Assembly (NCBI RefSeq): GCF_014201415.1
Contig: NZ_JACHEH010000005.1
Span: 62,001-126,000 of the forward strand
DNA: 64,000 nt
Origin: Chelatococcus composti
GTDB lineage: Bacteria; Pseudomonadota; Alphaproteobacteria; Rhizobiales; Beijerinckiaceae
Direction: 5' to 3'
Of this stretch, positions 15,364 through 23,663 are shown one piece after another. Made by a program: the position numbers and the translations under genes. Position 1 is the stretch's first letter. The number at the start of each line of letters is the position of its first letter. The notes under the pieces were generated by a model, which was not told where the DNA came from, ran no database searches, and saw nothing but the letters and a program-made list of their open reading frames with translations.

Positions 15364-16164
15364 ATGGCTGCACTGATCACCCGACACGACCGAATTCTCG
15401 AGACGCTCGAGGTTCAGGGCTACCTGACGATCGAGGAAATGGCGGAGATGTTCGCGGTATCGCCCCAGACCATCCGCCGCGATATCCGCGACCTCGCCGA
15501 GCGGGGGCTCCTGCGCCGCCACCACGGCGGCGCGAGCATCAACCGCAGCACCGCCAACGCCGCCTACAACCTGCGCTACGAGGAAACAGCAGCCGAGAAG
15601 GCGGCTATCGCCGAGGCTGCGGCCCGCCTCGTCAAGCCGGGCAACTCGCTGTTCCTGACGCCGGGCACTACCGTCGACGCCTTCGCGCGCGCACTGGCCC
15701 GCTGCCAGCCGGCCGGGCTGCGCATCGTCACCAACAGCATCTCGGCGGCGACGATCCTCGCCGACTGTCCGGACGTGTCCATCCAGGTCACGGGCGGGCG
15801 GTGGTCAAAGTTCAACGGCGCCGTCTGCGGCATGTACGCAGCCGAGTTCGTCGAGCAGTATCGGTGCGACCTGCTGGTGACGAGCATCGGCGGCATCGAT
15901 TCGGAAGGGAATCTGCTGGAATACCGGGACGAGGAGGTCGTCGTCGGTCGCAGCATGCTGCGCAACGCCCGCCGCCGGGTGCTGCTCGCCGACCATACGA
16001 AATTCGGGCGGGTCGCCATGGCGCGCCTCGCCCACCTGCGTGACTTTAACGTACTCGTCACCGACAGGCAGCCCGTGGGCGTCATCAAGGCGATGATCGA
16101 GGAGGCGCGCTGCGAGCTGTTGATCGCCCAGATGGAGCCGGAGCTCGAAAGGAAGCGGGCGTAG
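15364..16164 (+). CDS. DeoR-family transcriptional regulator
   Basis: This is a DeoR/GlpR-type repressor (266 aa). The N-terminal winged HTH is clear in GYLTIEEMAEMFAVSPQTIR and the sequence after it (RDIRDLAERGLLRRHHGGAS). It is followed by a phosphosugar-sensing domain of the ribose-5-phosphate-isomerase-like type (GNSLFLTPGTTVDAFARAL, RIVTNSISAATILADCPDV, ADHTKFGRVAM). The ATG at 15364 fits the family N-terminus; the upstream frame is a Phe/Ser-rich leader. It is divergent from the PfkB kinase and probably responds to the kinase product or a triose phosphate from the aldolase. Confidence 0.92.
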   Translation: MAALITRHDRILETLEVQGYLTIEEMAEMFAVSPQTIRRDIRDLAERGLLRRHHGGASINRSTANAAYNLRYEETAAEKAAIAEAAARLVKPGNSLFLTPGTTVDAFARALARCQPAGLRIVTNSISAATILADCPDVSIQVTGGRWSKFNGAVCGMYAAEFVEQYRCDLLVTSIGGIDSEGNLLEYRDEEVVVGRSMLRNARRRVLLADHTKFGRVAMARLAHLRDFNVLVTDRQPVGVIKAMIEEARCELLIAQMEPELERKRA

Positions 16165-16174
16165 GCGCGGCCGG

Positions 16175-16840
16175 TCAGCCGATGCGCCTCAGCGCTGCGA
16201 TGACATCCGCCACGGCGAAGGGCGGGCTCGCCAGTACCTTGCTGCGCTCGCCTTCCGCCAGGGCCGGCACCACCCGCGCCATCGAAGCCTGCGCCAGCAC
16301 CACGACGTCACTGCGCGCGACGAGCGCCCCAAGGGCGTCGGCCACGCGCTGGTCGTGTTCCTCGCGGTCACCCGCCATCAGGGCGTCGTAGGCGCCATCC
16401 ACCAGCACGGCTTCGACCTCGACGGCACCGCCTTCCGCCTGCGCCGTCTCCTCGACGAGAGCGGTTGTAGGATGCAGCGTCGTCGGCAAGGTCGCGATGA
16501 CGCCGACCCGCCGGCCGCGGCGCACCGCCTCCCGCGCCATCGCGGCATCGACGCGGACGATGGGGATGCCGATCTGCGGTGCGACGACGGCGCCGAGCGC
16601 GCCGATGGACGAACAGGCGTTGAAGAGGAGCCGGGCCCCCTGATCCTTCGCCGCGCGGCAATAGCCGGCCCAGCGCGGCAGCACTGCCTCGAGGCGCCCG
16701 CCGTTGTCGCGAAGCTCCGGCAGGATCGAATCGTCGAGGATGTTGACGATGCGCACGTCCGGCACCTGGGCGCGGATGAGGCCGGGAAAGAGGTCGAGCG
16801 TGGCCGGGGACGTATGGATGATGCCGAGGGTCACTGTCAT
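16175..16840 (-). CDS. Asp/Glu/hydantoin racemase-fold protein with only one catalytic Cys
   Basis: This is a member of the aspartate/glutamate racemase superfamily (221 aa). The N-terminal strand TVTLGIIHTSPATLDLFPG and the first catalytic segment LLFNACSSIGALG are present. Most racemases of this fold have a second catalytic Cys in a GCT/GCA motif, but the equivalent position here reads VVVLAQASMARV, with Ala in place of Cys. It may therefore be a one-base enzyme such as a decarboxylase or isomerase rather than a racemase, or have another role. It is convergent with DeoR and divergent from the GNAT gene, so it appears to be a single-gene unit. The function is unassigned. Confidence 0.78.
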   Translation of the reverse strand: MTVTLGIIHTSPATLDLFPGLIRAQVPDVRIVNILDDSILPELRDNGGRLEAVLPRWAGYCRAAKDQGARLLFNACSSIGALGAVVAPQIGIPIVRVDAAMAREAVRRGRRVGVIATLPTTLHPTTALVEETAQAEGGAVEVEAVLVDGAYDALMAGDREEHDQRVADALGALVARSDVVVLAQASMARVVPALAEGERSKVLASPPFAVADVIAALRRIG

Positions 16841-17037
16841 GCGGACCTCGCAGGAGAAGGAGTGCGGTGCCGTGCATGGCGCGGCCGCGCGGCTGGACGG
16901 GAGTGCCACTATTCATCTCCCGCGCCGCACGTTCAAGCGCCGGCGCCGCTTCCGCGAAGGGGCCGCTTCCTGCCCGCTTGCCTTTCGCCACGAGCCCGGC
17001 AAAGTCGCGTCGATCGTCCCAACGCCGGTTTGCCCGC

Positions 17038-17550
17038 ATGTCCGTTCCCGATTCGGCATCAGCCATTTCCATCGCCTTCGCTACGCTCGCGGACACTGCC
17101 GATGTCGCGCAGCTCATCGCGGCCATGGACGCCCATTACCGCCCGGGCGAGACACTGCCGCCGGTGGACGATTATCGCGCGATGGTGGCGGCGACGCTGC
17201 GCGAGCGGGAGGGCACGCGCTTCGTCATCGCCCGCGGGGCGGACGGCACGCCTTTCGGGCTCGCCTGCATCGCCGTGATTCGGCCGGGCCGTGACCTCAA
17301 GGGGCTCGTCTATCTCAAGGATCTCTTCGTCGTGGAGCAGGCGCGCGGCCGGGGGCTCGGCCGCAGCCTCATGGCCTTCCTGGCCCGCTTTGCGACGGAG
17401 AACGGCATCGGCCGCATCGACTTCACCACCGACAGGGACAACGAGGGCGCCCAGCGGCTCTATGCGGCGCTCGGTGCCCGCGTGATGGAGAAGATCTATT
17501 ACACACTGCCCGGCGAGCAGCTCGCCGCGCTCGCCACCGAGATGCCCTAA
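17038..17550 (+). CDS. GNAT-family N-acetyltransferase
   Basis: This is a GCN5-related acyl-CoA-dependent acetyltransferase (170 aa). The acetyl-CoA binding motif A is visible in LFVVEQARGRGLGRSLMAFL, and the fold closes with GAQRLYAALGARVMEKIYY, characteristic of GNAT motif B. The start at 17038 is the first ATG that gives a standard domain length; the frame continues upstream only as Arg/Ser-rich sequence. It precedes the deacetylase gene by 90 bases but is separated from it by a likely promoter (17578-17619). The substrate is unknown. Confidence 0.85.
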   Translation: MSVPDSASAISIAFATLADTADVAQLIAAMDAHYRPGETLPPVDDYRAMVAATLREREGTRFVIARGADGTPFGLACIAVIRPGRDLKGLVYLKDLFVVEQARGRGLGRSLMAFLARFATENGIGRIDFTTDRDNEGAQRLYAALGARVMEKIYYTLPGEQLAALATEMP

Positions 17551-17577
17551 GGCTATTCCGTCGCCGACTGGCAGGCA

Positions 17578-17619
17578 GGAAATCATTCAATTGGCATTTT
17601 GGCCGCCGGCTGGCAGCAT
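17578..17619 (+). promoter_or_regulatory. LysR-box/promoter module upstream of the deacetylase gene
   Basis: GGAAATCATTCAATTGGC (17578-17595) is followed by TTGGCA (17591-17596), a 17-base spacer and CAGCAT (17614-17619), ending 21 bases before the ATG. Nearly the same arrangement occurs before the lyase gene at 19463-19505. This suggests a shared promoter and a shared binding site for the LysR protein encoded between them. Confidence 0.55.
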
Positions 17620-17640
17620 CGGCCGGCAGGAGGAGAGACC

Positions 17641-18510
17641 ATGCCAGCCGACACGCCCCGCCCGGCCAATCCCGCGCCACCCGCACCAGACTTTCCCTGG
17701 CCCGAGGGGAAGCGCTCCGCATTCTTCCTGGGCTTCGACGTCGATGCCGAATCGGTCTGGCTCGGCATGGACCGGCGCAATGCCGAACGCCTCGTCACCA
17801 TGTCCTACGGCGGCTACGAGGCGCGTGTCGGCATTGCGAAGCTCCTCGAACTGCTCGCCCGCCACGATGCGAAGGGGACCTTCTTCATCACCGGCTGGAC
17901 GGTGGAGGCCCATCCCGCCGCCTGCGAGGCTATCCTGAAGGCTGGGCACGAGATCGCCCACCACGGCTACTGGCACTTGCGCCCGGAACCCGGCGACGAC
18001 GAGACCATGCGCGAGGAGGTGGAACGCGGCTTCGAGGCGCTGAAGCGCGTCCTCGGCCTGATACCCGTGGGCTATCGCGCGCCGTCGGGCGAGAGCTGTG
18101 TGGCCCTGCTGAAGATGCTGCGCGACCGGGGCATCCGCTATTCGAGCTCCTGGCGCGACGACATCAGGCCCTATCGCCATCTCCTGCCGGACGGGCCCGG
18201 ACCCATCGAGATCCCGGTCAACTACAGCCTCGACGACTGGAACTTCGGCATCACGCACCGCATGAGCCCGCGCGCACTCTTCAGCCGCGAGGCCGTGCTC
18301 TCGATCTGGCGTGACGAGTTCGAGCAGACACACGCTTGGGGCGGCGTCACCACCATGATGCTGCACCCGCAGGTGTCGGGACGGCCGATGCGCTACCGCC
18401 TGCTCGACGAGTTCCTCACCTATGTGGCGGGCTTCGACGATGTCTGGTGGGCGACGGGCCGCGACATCGCCGACCACTACGAGCGCTGCGAGGCGGCGCG
18501 CGGCGTCTGA
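17641..18510 (+). CDS. Polysaccharide deacetylase / PuuE-like amidohydrolase family protein
   Basis: This is a NodB-fold hydrolase (289 aa) related to HpPgdA and to PuuE-type allantoinases and cyclic imidases. Motif 1 is FDVDAES (D33, E37). Motif 2 is AGHEIAHHGYWH, supplying the metal histidines. GYRAPSGES is the family motif 3, and MMLHPQVSGRPMR contains the catalytic His (H242). The ATG at 17641 follows a strong AGGAGG site. Without a signal peptide it should be cytosolic, which favours a small amide or imide substrate over cell-wall polymer. Its promoter matches that of the lyase gene at 19529, so it probably belongs to the same pathway. Confidence 0.85.
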   Translation: MPADTPRPANPAPPAPDFPWPEGKRSAFFLGFDVDAESVWLGMDRRNAERLVTMSYGGYEARVGIAKLLELLARHDAKGTFFITGWTVEAHPAACEAILKAGHEIAHHGYWHLRPEPGDDETMREEVERGFEALKRVLGLIPVGYRAPSGESCVALLKMLRDRGIRYSSSWRDDIRPYRHLLPDGPGPIEIPVNYSLDDWNFGITHRMSPRALFSREAVLSIWRDEFEQTHAWGGVTTMMLHPQVSGRPMRYRLLDEFLTYVAGFDDVWWATGRDIADHYERCEAARGV

Positions 18511-19427
18511 GCCGGCGGCGCCGGCCGGGATGCGCTCTCCGTCTCGCGCGCCTCCGCCAGCGCCCACTCGCAGAAGGTGGCAAGATCGGCGCTGCGCGGA
18601 CGGTCGAGCGGCGTCGTCAGCCAGTAGCAGTTTCTGCTCATGTAACCGAGCCCCGCCGGGTTGACGAGCTGCCCGCTGGCGAGCTCGTCGAGGATGAGGC
18701 TGCGCGGAACAAGCGCCAGCCCCTGCCCGGCGATGGCGGCGCGGATGACGAGAGAATAATAGCCGAGCCGCACCAAGCGCTCGGCACGCACCTCGCCGAT
18801 GCCGTGGCTCGTGGCGAAGTCGCTCCAGTGCAGCGGCGTCTGCCGGTGCTCCAGGATCGGGAAGCGCCAGGCATCCTCCGGCGCGGCAATGCCCCCGCCG
18901 CGGGCGATGAACTGTGGCGAGCCGACGAGGAGGACCTCGCGGCCGAGGAAATAGTCCGCCTGCCAACCCGGCCACTGCCCGTCGCCGAAGCGGAAGACAA
19001 CGTCCGCCTCTGCTATCGTGTCGCTGGCGGCGAAGGTGCTGAACTGCACCTCGATGTCCGGATGGGCCTCCACGAAGCGCGAGAAGCGCGGCATGAACCA
19101 CCGGTCGCCGAGAATTGGCAGCACGTGCAGCCTGAGCGCCGGCCGCGACGAACGCAGGCCCGCCACGCGCGCCGCCGCCGTCTCCAGCGCGCCGAGCGCA
19201 ACCCGCGCCTGGGCAATGTAGATCACGCCCGCCTCGGTCGGCGCCAGCCCGCGGCTCGTGCGCGTGAAGAGCGCCAGGCCGACGAGATCTTCCAGGGCCT
19301 TGAGCTGCTTGCTCACGGCGCTCTGCGTGAGGTTGAGGGCCTGGGCTGCGGCAGAAACGGTGCCGTGCTGGGCGAGCGCCACCACGACGCGCAGTCCGGT
19401 CGTCGTCGGCAGATGCGGGCGCGTCAT
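18477..19427 (-). CDS. LysR-family transcriptional regulator
   Basis: This is a LysR-type regulator (316 aa) with an N-terminal HTH (GTVSAAAQALNLTQSAVSKQ followed by LKALEDLVGLALFTRTSRGL) and a substrate-binding effector domain. Its 3' end overlaps the deacetylase gene by 34 bases on the opposite strand. Its 5' end is divergent from the argininosuccinate-lyase-like gene across a 101-base gap containing CAATTCAATTG, a likely LysR box. The effector is probably the substrate of the lyase pathway. Confidence 0.93.
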   Translation of the reverse strand: MTRPHLPTTTGLRVVVALAQHGTVSAAAQALNLTQSAVSKQLKALEDLVGLALFTRTSRGLAPTEAGVIYIAQARVALGALETAAARVAGLRSSRPALRLHVLPILGDRWFMPRFSRFVEAHPDIEVQFSTFAASDTIAEADVVFRFGDGQWPGWQADYFLGREVLLVGSPQFIARGGGIAAPEDAWRFPILEHRQTPLHWSDFATSHGIGEVRAERLVRLGYYSLVIRAAIAGQGLALVPRSLILDELASGQLVNPAGLGYMSRNCYWLTTPLDRPRSADLATFCEWALAEARETESASRPAPPAQTPRAASQRS

Positions 19428-19462
19428 GGCCCTACTCCTATTCCATTTTGGACTAATGTTTC

Positions 19463-19505
19463 GGAAATCAATTCAATTGTCCAGTTTTCGGGCCGATGCC
19501 AGCAT
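19463..19505 (+). promoter_or_regulatory. LysR-box/promoter module upstream of the lyase operon
   Basis: GGAAATCAATTCAATTGTC (19463-19481) overlaps TTGTCC (19477-19482). After 17 bases comes CAGCAT (19500-19505), then AGGAGG (19516-19521) and the ATG at 19529. The arrangement repeats the one upstream of the deacetylase with one inserted base in the palindrome. Confidence 0.6.
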
Positions 19506-19528
19506 TGATTGCGACAGGAGGATTACGC

Positions 19529-20938
19529 ATGACCGAACCCGTGAGACTGTGGGGTGCGCGCTTCCGTTCGCCGCCGTCCGAGGCCCTGATGAATCTGTCG
19601 CGGTCCCCGGCGAACTACTTCCGCCTGGTGCCCGAGGACCTAATGTCGTCCGTGGCCCATGCCCGCGAGCTGATGCGCGCCGGCATCCTCACCGAGGCGG
19701 AGGCGGAGGAGATCATCGCCGCCCTCAAGGCGATCGGGAAGGACTGGCGCGCCGGGCGCATCGCCCCCTCGCCGGCCGATGAGGACGTGCACACCTTCCT
19801 CGAGCGCATGCTAAAAGACCGGCTCGGCCCCCTCGGTGGCAAGCTCCGCGCCGGCCGCTCGCGCAACGACCAGGCGGCTAACGACCTCAAGCTGCACCTG
19901 CGCAGCGCCGCGCGCCGGCTCGCCAGCCACGTGCTCGCCCTGCAGGACGCGCTGATCACGCAGGCGGAACAGCACCGCGACACGCTCTGCCCCGGTTTCA
20001 CCCACCTGCAGCCCGCCCAGCCCGTCACCTTCGCCCAGCAGCTTCTCGCCCACGCGCAGGGCTTCTCGCGCGACATCGACCGCTTCCGCGACTTCGACCG
20101 GCGCGCCGCCCGCTCGCCCCTCGGCGCCGCCGCGCTGGCCGGCTCCGCCATCGCGCTGCATCCGGAGCTGTCGGCCAGGGAGCTCGGCTACGACGCGCCC
20201 TGCGAGAATTCCATCGACGCCGTCGGCAGCCGCGACCATGTGGCGGAATTCCTGTTCGTCACGGCGATGCTCGGCGTCAACCTCTCGCGCCTGGCCGAGG
20301 AAGTCTTCCTCTGGTCGTCGAAGCAGTTCCGCTGGGTCGATCTCGACGATGGCTATGCGACGGGTTCTTCGATCATGCCGCAGAAGAAGAATCCGGACAT
20401 CGCCGAGCTGACGCGCGGGCGGGCCGCGCGCCTCATCGCTGTGCTCAATGGCGTCCTCGTGGCGCTCAAGGGCCTGCCCTTCGCCTACAACCGCGACCTT
20501 GCGGAGGACAAGTGGGCGAGCTTCGAGGCCATCGACACGCTCGAGCTCGTGCTGCCCGCCATGGCCGGCATGATCGCCACCATGAAGGTCGACCGCGAAC
20601 GTCTGGCCGAGCAGGCGACCGAAGGCTTCACGCTGGCGACGGAAGTGGCCGACTGGCTGTCGCAGAACGGCGTCCCCTTCAGCGAGGCGCACGAGATCAC
20701 CGGCGCCCTCGTGCGCTATTGTGAGGAGAAGGCCATCGACCTGTCCGAGCTGACGCCGGCGGACCTCGCCGCGGTCGATGCCCGGCTCGGCCCCGGCGTG
20801 CTGCCGCGGCTGACGCCCGAAGCAGCCGTCGCAGCCCGCACCGGCTACGGCGGTACCTCGCCGGTCCGCGTCGGCGAGCAGATCGAACGGCTGAAAAGAA
20901 CCGTCGAGGCGCAGCGGCACTGGGCCGAGAGCGCCTGA
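19529..20938 (+). CDS. Argininosuccinate-lyase-family C-N lyase, candidate iminodisuccinate/EDDS lyase
   Basis: This is a fumarase/aspartase-superfamily lyase closest to argininosuccinate lyase (469 aa). It would eliminate fumarate from a secondary amine. Conserved regions are LRAGRSRNDQAAND (about 107-119), CPGFTHLQPAQPVTFAQ with T158-H159, and the signature TGSSIMPQKKNPDIAE with S280/S281. Canonical ArgH normally sits alone or with arginine biosynthesis genes. Here it leads an operon with an amino acid importer and an MmgE/PrpD protein under a divergent LysR regulator. Characterised homologues in that setting are the iminodisuccinate and EDDS lyases, so I favour a catabolic role. True ArgH activity cannot be excluded from sequence. 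Confidence 0.85.
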   Translation: MTEPVRLWGARFRSPPSEALMNLSRSPANYFRLVPEDLMSSVAHARELMRAGILTEAEAEEIIAALKAIGKDWRAGRIAPSPADEDVHTFLERMLKDRLGPLGGKLRAGRSRNDQAANDLKLHLRSAARRLASHVLALQDALITQAEQHRDTLCPGFTHLQPAQPVTFAQQLLAHAQGFSRDIDRFRDFDRRAARSPLGAAALAGSAIALHPELSARELGYDAPCENSIDAVGSRDHVAEFLFVTAMLGVNLSRLAEEVFLWSSKQFRWVDLDDGYATGSSIMPQKKNPDIAELTRGRAARLIAVLNGVLVALKGLPFAYNRDLAEDKWASFEAIDTLELVLPAMAGMIATMKVDRERLAEQATEGFTLATEVADWLSQNGVPFSEAHEITGALVRYCEEKAIDLSELTPADLAAVDARLGPGVLPRLTPEAAVAARTGYGGTSPVRVGEQIERLKRTVEAQRHWAESA

Positions 20939-20958
20939 GACACCAAACTTCCGGGGGA

Positions 20959-20999
20959 TAGCATCGTCATCGGCACCGACGGCTCCGATGACGATGCTA
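20959..20999 (+). other. Perfect 15-bp stem-loop between lyase and permease genes
   Basis: TAGCATCGTCATCGG (20959-20973) and CCGATGACGATGCTA (20985-20999) pair completely around an 11-base loop. The stem lies 20 bases after the lyase stop and 63 bases before the permease ATG. It has no T tract, so it is more likely an mRNA-stabilising or processing element, or a partial attenuator, than a full terminator. Confidence 0.7.
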
Positions 21000-21062
21000 G
21001 GAACGATCCCTGACCGAAGGCCCTTGCGGCCACGGCGGGATCCAAGAGAACGAGAAGAGCCG

Positions 21063-21908
21063 ATGACAGACACCGTCTACCAGATCAGCCATCTCGTGCA
21101 CGTGCCACGCCGGCACTATGGCCGGATGGTCGCGGCCGCCCTGGTCGTGGCGGCGCTGGCCGCCATCGCCCACGCCTTCGCCGTCGGACAGATCGAGTGG
21201 AACTACGTCGGCGAGTTCCTGACCGTGCCGGCGATCATGACCGGCCTCGTCAATACCATCGTCATGGCGATCCTCGCCATGGTTGTCGGTATTGCCCTGG
21301 GCGTCATCTTCGCCATCATGCGGTTGTCAGAAAATCCGGTGCTGTCCTACACGGCACTCGGCTACATCTGGCTGTTCCGCGCAGTACCGGCGCTGCTGCA
21401 GCTGCTGTTGTGGTTCAACCTTGCCCTCGTCTTCCCGACCATGGGCATCCCGGGCGTCTTCTCGGTGCCGACGGTGGACGTGATGACGCCGTTCGTCGCC
21501 GCCCTTCTCGGCCTCGGCATCCAGCAGGGCGCCTTCACGGCCGAGGTGGTGCGCGCCGGCCTCCTCTCCGTCGACCGCGGCCAGTACGAGGCTGCCCAGA
21601 CGCTCGGCATGACGCGGCTCAAGATGCTGCGCCGGATCATCATGCCCCAGGCGATGCGCGTCATCATCCCGCCGGTGGGCAACGAATTCATCGGCATGGT
21701 CAAGCTGACGTCGCTCGCCAGCGTCATCCAGTATGCCGAGATCCTGCACAGCGCGCAGAACATCTACTACGCCAACTCGCGCGTCATCGAGCTGCTGATC
21801 GTCGCCGCCTTCTGGTACCTCATCGTGGTGACGATACTCAGCCTCATCCAGGGCCGCATCGAGAAGTACTTCTCCAAGGGTGCGGCTCCCGCCGCCAGCA
21901 CGAAGTGA
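21063..21908 (+). CDS. Amino acid ABC transporter permease (single-subunit type)
   Basis: This is a permease of the HisM/GltK group (281 aa) with an N-terminal cytosolic tail and helix (MVAAALVVAALAAIAHAFAV). The coupling loop is DRGQYEAAQTLGMTRLKMLR followed by IIMPQAMRVIIPPVGNEFIG. It starts at an ATG after an AGAAGAG site. Only one permease gene is present, so the channel is probably a homodimer. It follows the lyase gene across a strong stem-loop and precedes the ATPase gene by 14 bases. Confidence 0.92.
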   Translation: MTDTVYQISHLVHVPRRHYGRMVAAALVVAALAAIAHAFAVGQIEWNYVGEFLTVPAIMTGLVNTIVMAILAMVVGIALGVIFAIMRLSENPVLSYTALGYIWLFRAVPALLQLLLWFNLALVFPTMGIPGVFSVPTVDVMTPFVAALLGLGIQQGAFTAEVVRAGLLSVDRGQYEAAQTLGMTRLKMLRRIIMPQAMRVIIPPVGNEFIGMVKLTSLASVIQYAEILHSAQNIYYANSRVIELLIVAAFWYLIVVTILSLIQGRIEKYFSKGAAPAASTK

Positions 21909-21922
21909 CGGGAGGGTCTCGC

Positions 21923-22735
21923 ATGGCCATTCGCACCACCCCCGCCGCTGCCGACCAGAACATGCTGCCCGCCGACCCGATCGTGGTCGCAGCGGACGTG
22001 CGCAAGCGCTTCGGCAGCAACGAGGTGCTCAAGGGCATCGACCTCCGGGTGCCGAAGGGCGAGGTGCTCTGCATCATCGGCCCCTCCGGCTCTGGCAAGA
22101 GCACCTTCCTGCGCTGCATCAACCAGCTCGAGCGCATCGACGGCGGCGCCATCTGGGTGGCGGGCGAGCTCGTCGGCTACCGGCGCGAGGGCAACTTCCT
22201 CTACGAGCTGACGGATGCCGAAATCGCGCGCCAGCGGCGCCGCATCGGCATGGTCTTCCAGCGCTTCAACCTCTTCCCCCACCTCACCGCCCTCGAGAAC
22301 ATCATCGAGGGCCCGGTGCAGGTTCTGGGCGAGAAGCCGGCCGAGGCGCGGGAACGGGCCGAGGCGCTCCTGGCGCGCGTCGGCCTCGCCGACAAGCGCG
22401 ACGCCTACCCGGCCCACCTCTCCGGCGGTCAGCAGCAGCGCGTCGCCATCGCCCGCGCCCTCGCCATGCGGCCGGAGCTGCTCCTCTTCGACGAGCCCAC
22501 CTCGGCGCTCGATCCGGAGCTCGTCGGCGAGGTGCTGGGCGTGATGCGCGACCTCGCCGGCACAGGCATGACGATGATCGTGGTCACCCACGAGCTCGGC
22601 TTCGCCCGCGAGGTCAGCAACCGGGTCGCCTTCATGGACCAGGGGCAGCTCGTCGAGATCGGCGATGCGCGCCAGGTGCTGTCCGATCCCCAACAGGCGC
22701 GCACGCGCGCTTTCATTTCCGCCGTCCACAAGTAA
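21923..22735 (+). CDS. Amino acid ABC transporter ATP-binding protein
   Basis: This is the ATPase subunit of the importer (270 aa). It shows Walker A ([13 protein letters not shown]), Q-loop (MVFQRFNLFPH), signature LSGGQQQR, Walker B ([14 protein letters not shown]) and switch His (VVTHELGFA). Between Walker A and the Q-loop there is an insertion (GYRREGNFLYELTDAEIARQ) typical of the HisP-like subgroup. A GGAGGG site precedes the ATG. It acts with the permease at 21063 and the binding protein at 22768. Confidence 0.95.
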   Translation: MAIRTTPAAADQNMLPADPIVVAADVRKRFGSNEVLKGIDLRVPKGEVLCIIGPSGSGKSTFLRCINQLERIDGGAIWVAGELVGYRREGNFLYELTDAEIARQRRRIGMVFQRFNLFPHLTALENIIEGPVQVLGEKPAEARERAEALLARVGLADKRDAYPAHLSGGQQQRVAIARALAMRPELLLFDEPTSALDPELVGEVLGVMRDLAGTGMTMIVVTHELGFAREVSNRVAFMDQGQLVEIGDARQVLSDPQQARTRAFISAVHK

Positions 22736-22767
22736 GACAAGCACTTCTAGAGAAACGGAGATCTCTT

Positions 22768-23604
22768 ATGAAGACACGTACCCTCGTCCTGTCCGCGCTC
22801 GCGCTCGCCCTCGCCGGCGGCGCGGCCATGGCCCAGGCCCTGCCCGAGCGCATCGCGGCGAAGAAGCAGATCGTCGTCGCCAACGTGCCGAACTATCCCC
22901 CGCTCGAGTTCAAGGATCCGAAGACCGGCACGCTGACCGGCCTTGACATCGACCTCGGCAACGCCATCGGCAAGAAGCTCGGCGTCGAGATCAAGTGGGA
23001 GGAAATCGGCTTCGAGCAGATGGTGAGCTCGCTCACCACCGGCCGCGCCGACATGATCCTCAGCGGCATGAGCGACCTGCCGAGCCGCCACGAGACGCTC
23101 GACTTCGTCGACTATCTCAACTCCGGCGCCCAGTTCTACACGACGGCCGATCGCGCCTCCGAATTCAAGGAACCCGAGGACCTCTGCGGCAAGACCGTCG
23201 GCGCCAGCCGCCGCACCTCCTTCCCCAACGAGATGGCGAAGTGGAGCAAGGAGAACTGCGAGGACAAGGGCAAGCCCGGCCTCAAGATCGTCGGCACGGA
23301 AGGCTCGGCGGATGCCCGCACGCAGCTGCGGCAGAAGCGCCTCGACGCCGCGGTGCAGGGCAGCGAGACCCTTCCCTATCTGCTCAACCTCGAGCCGAAC
23401 ACCTACGCCGTCGTCGGCAAGCCCTTCACCTCCGTCTACCAGGGCATGGGCTTCGCCAAGAAGGACACCGAGCTGCGTGACGCCGTCGCCGCCGCCCTCA
23501 AGGAGCTGATGGCCGACGGCACCTATGACGAGATCCTCAAGAAGTGGGACCTCCTCGACGCCAAGCTCGACAAGGTGATGATCAACGGCGGGGCCAACAA
23601 GTAA
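22768..23604 (+). CDS. Amino acid ABC transporter substrate-binding protein
   Basis: This is a periplasmic SBP_bac_3 receptor (278 aa) with a signal peptide (TLVLSALALALAGGAAMA, cleaved near AQA). The ligand-pocket segments KDPKTGTLTGLDIDLGNAIG and MILSGMSDLPSRHETLDFVD are standard for the family. It closes the transport part of the operon and is followed by a strong stem-loop, then the MmgE/PrpD gene. Given the lyase and epimerase on either side, the ligand may be an aminopolycarboxylate such as iminodisuccinate or EDDS; this is an inference from context alone. Confidence 0.92.
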   Translation: MKTRTLVLSALALALAGGAAMAQALPERIAAKKQIVVANVPNYPPLEFKDPKTGTLTGLDIDLGNAIGKKLGVEIKWEEIGFEQMVSSLTTGRADMILSGMSDLPSRHETLDFVDYLNSGAQFYTTADRASEFKEPEDLCGKTVGASRRTSFPNEMAKWSKENCEDKGKPGLKIVGTEGSADARTQLRQKRLDAAVQGSETLPYLLNLEPNTYAVVGKPFTSVYQGMGFAKKDTELRDAVAAALKELMADGTYDEILKKWDLLDAKLDKVMINGGANK

Positions 23605-23620
23605 GCCCCATCCCCCCTCG

Positions 23621-23644
23621 CGCCGGGCGGGTTTCCGCCCGGCG
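23621..23644 (+). other. Stem-loop after the binding-protein gene
   Basis: CGCCGGGCGG (23621-23630) and CCGCCCGGCG (23635-23644) pair perfectly around GTTT and are followed by TCCTCTTT. It could act as a weak terminator or 3' stabiliser, reducing expression of the distal MmgE/PrpD gene. Confidence 0.6.
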
Positions 23645-23663
23645 TCCTCTTTGCCGAGTGTCC

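Noticed and set aside
19529-20938. Biosynthetic argininosuccinate lyase (argH) as the primary call
   Set aside because: The family match is real, but operon context (importer, MmgE/PrpD protein, LysR regulator) is catabolic. I kept ArgH only as an alternative.
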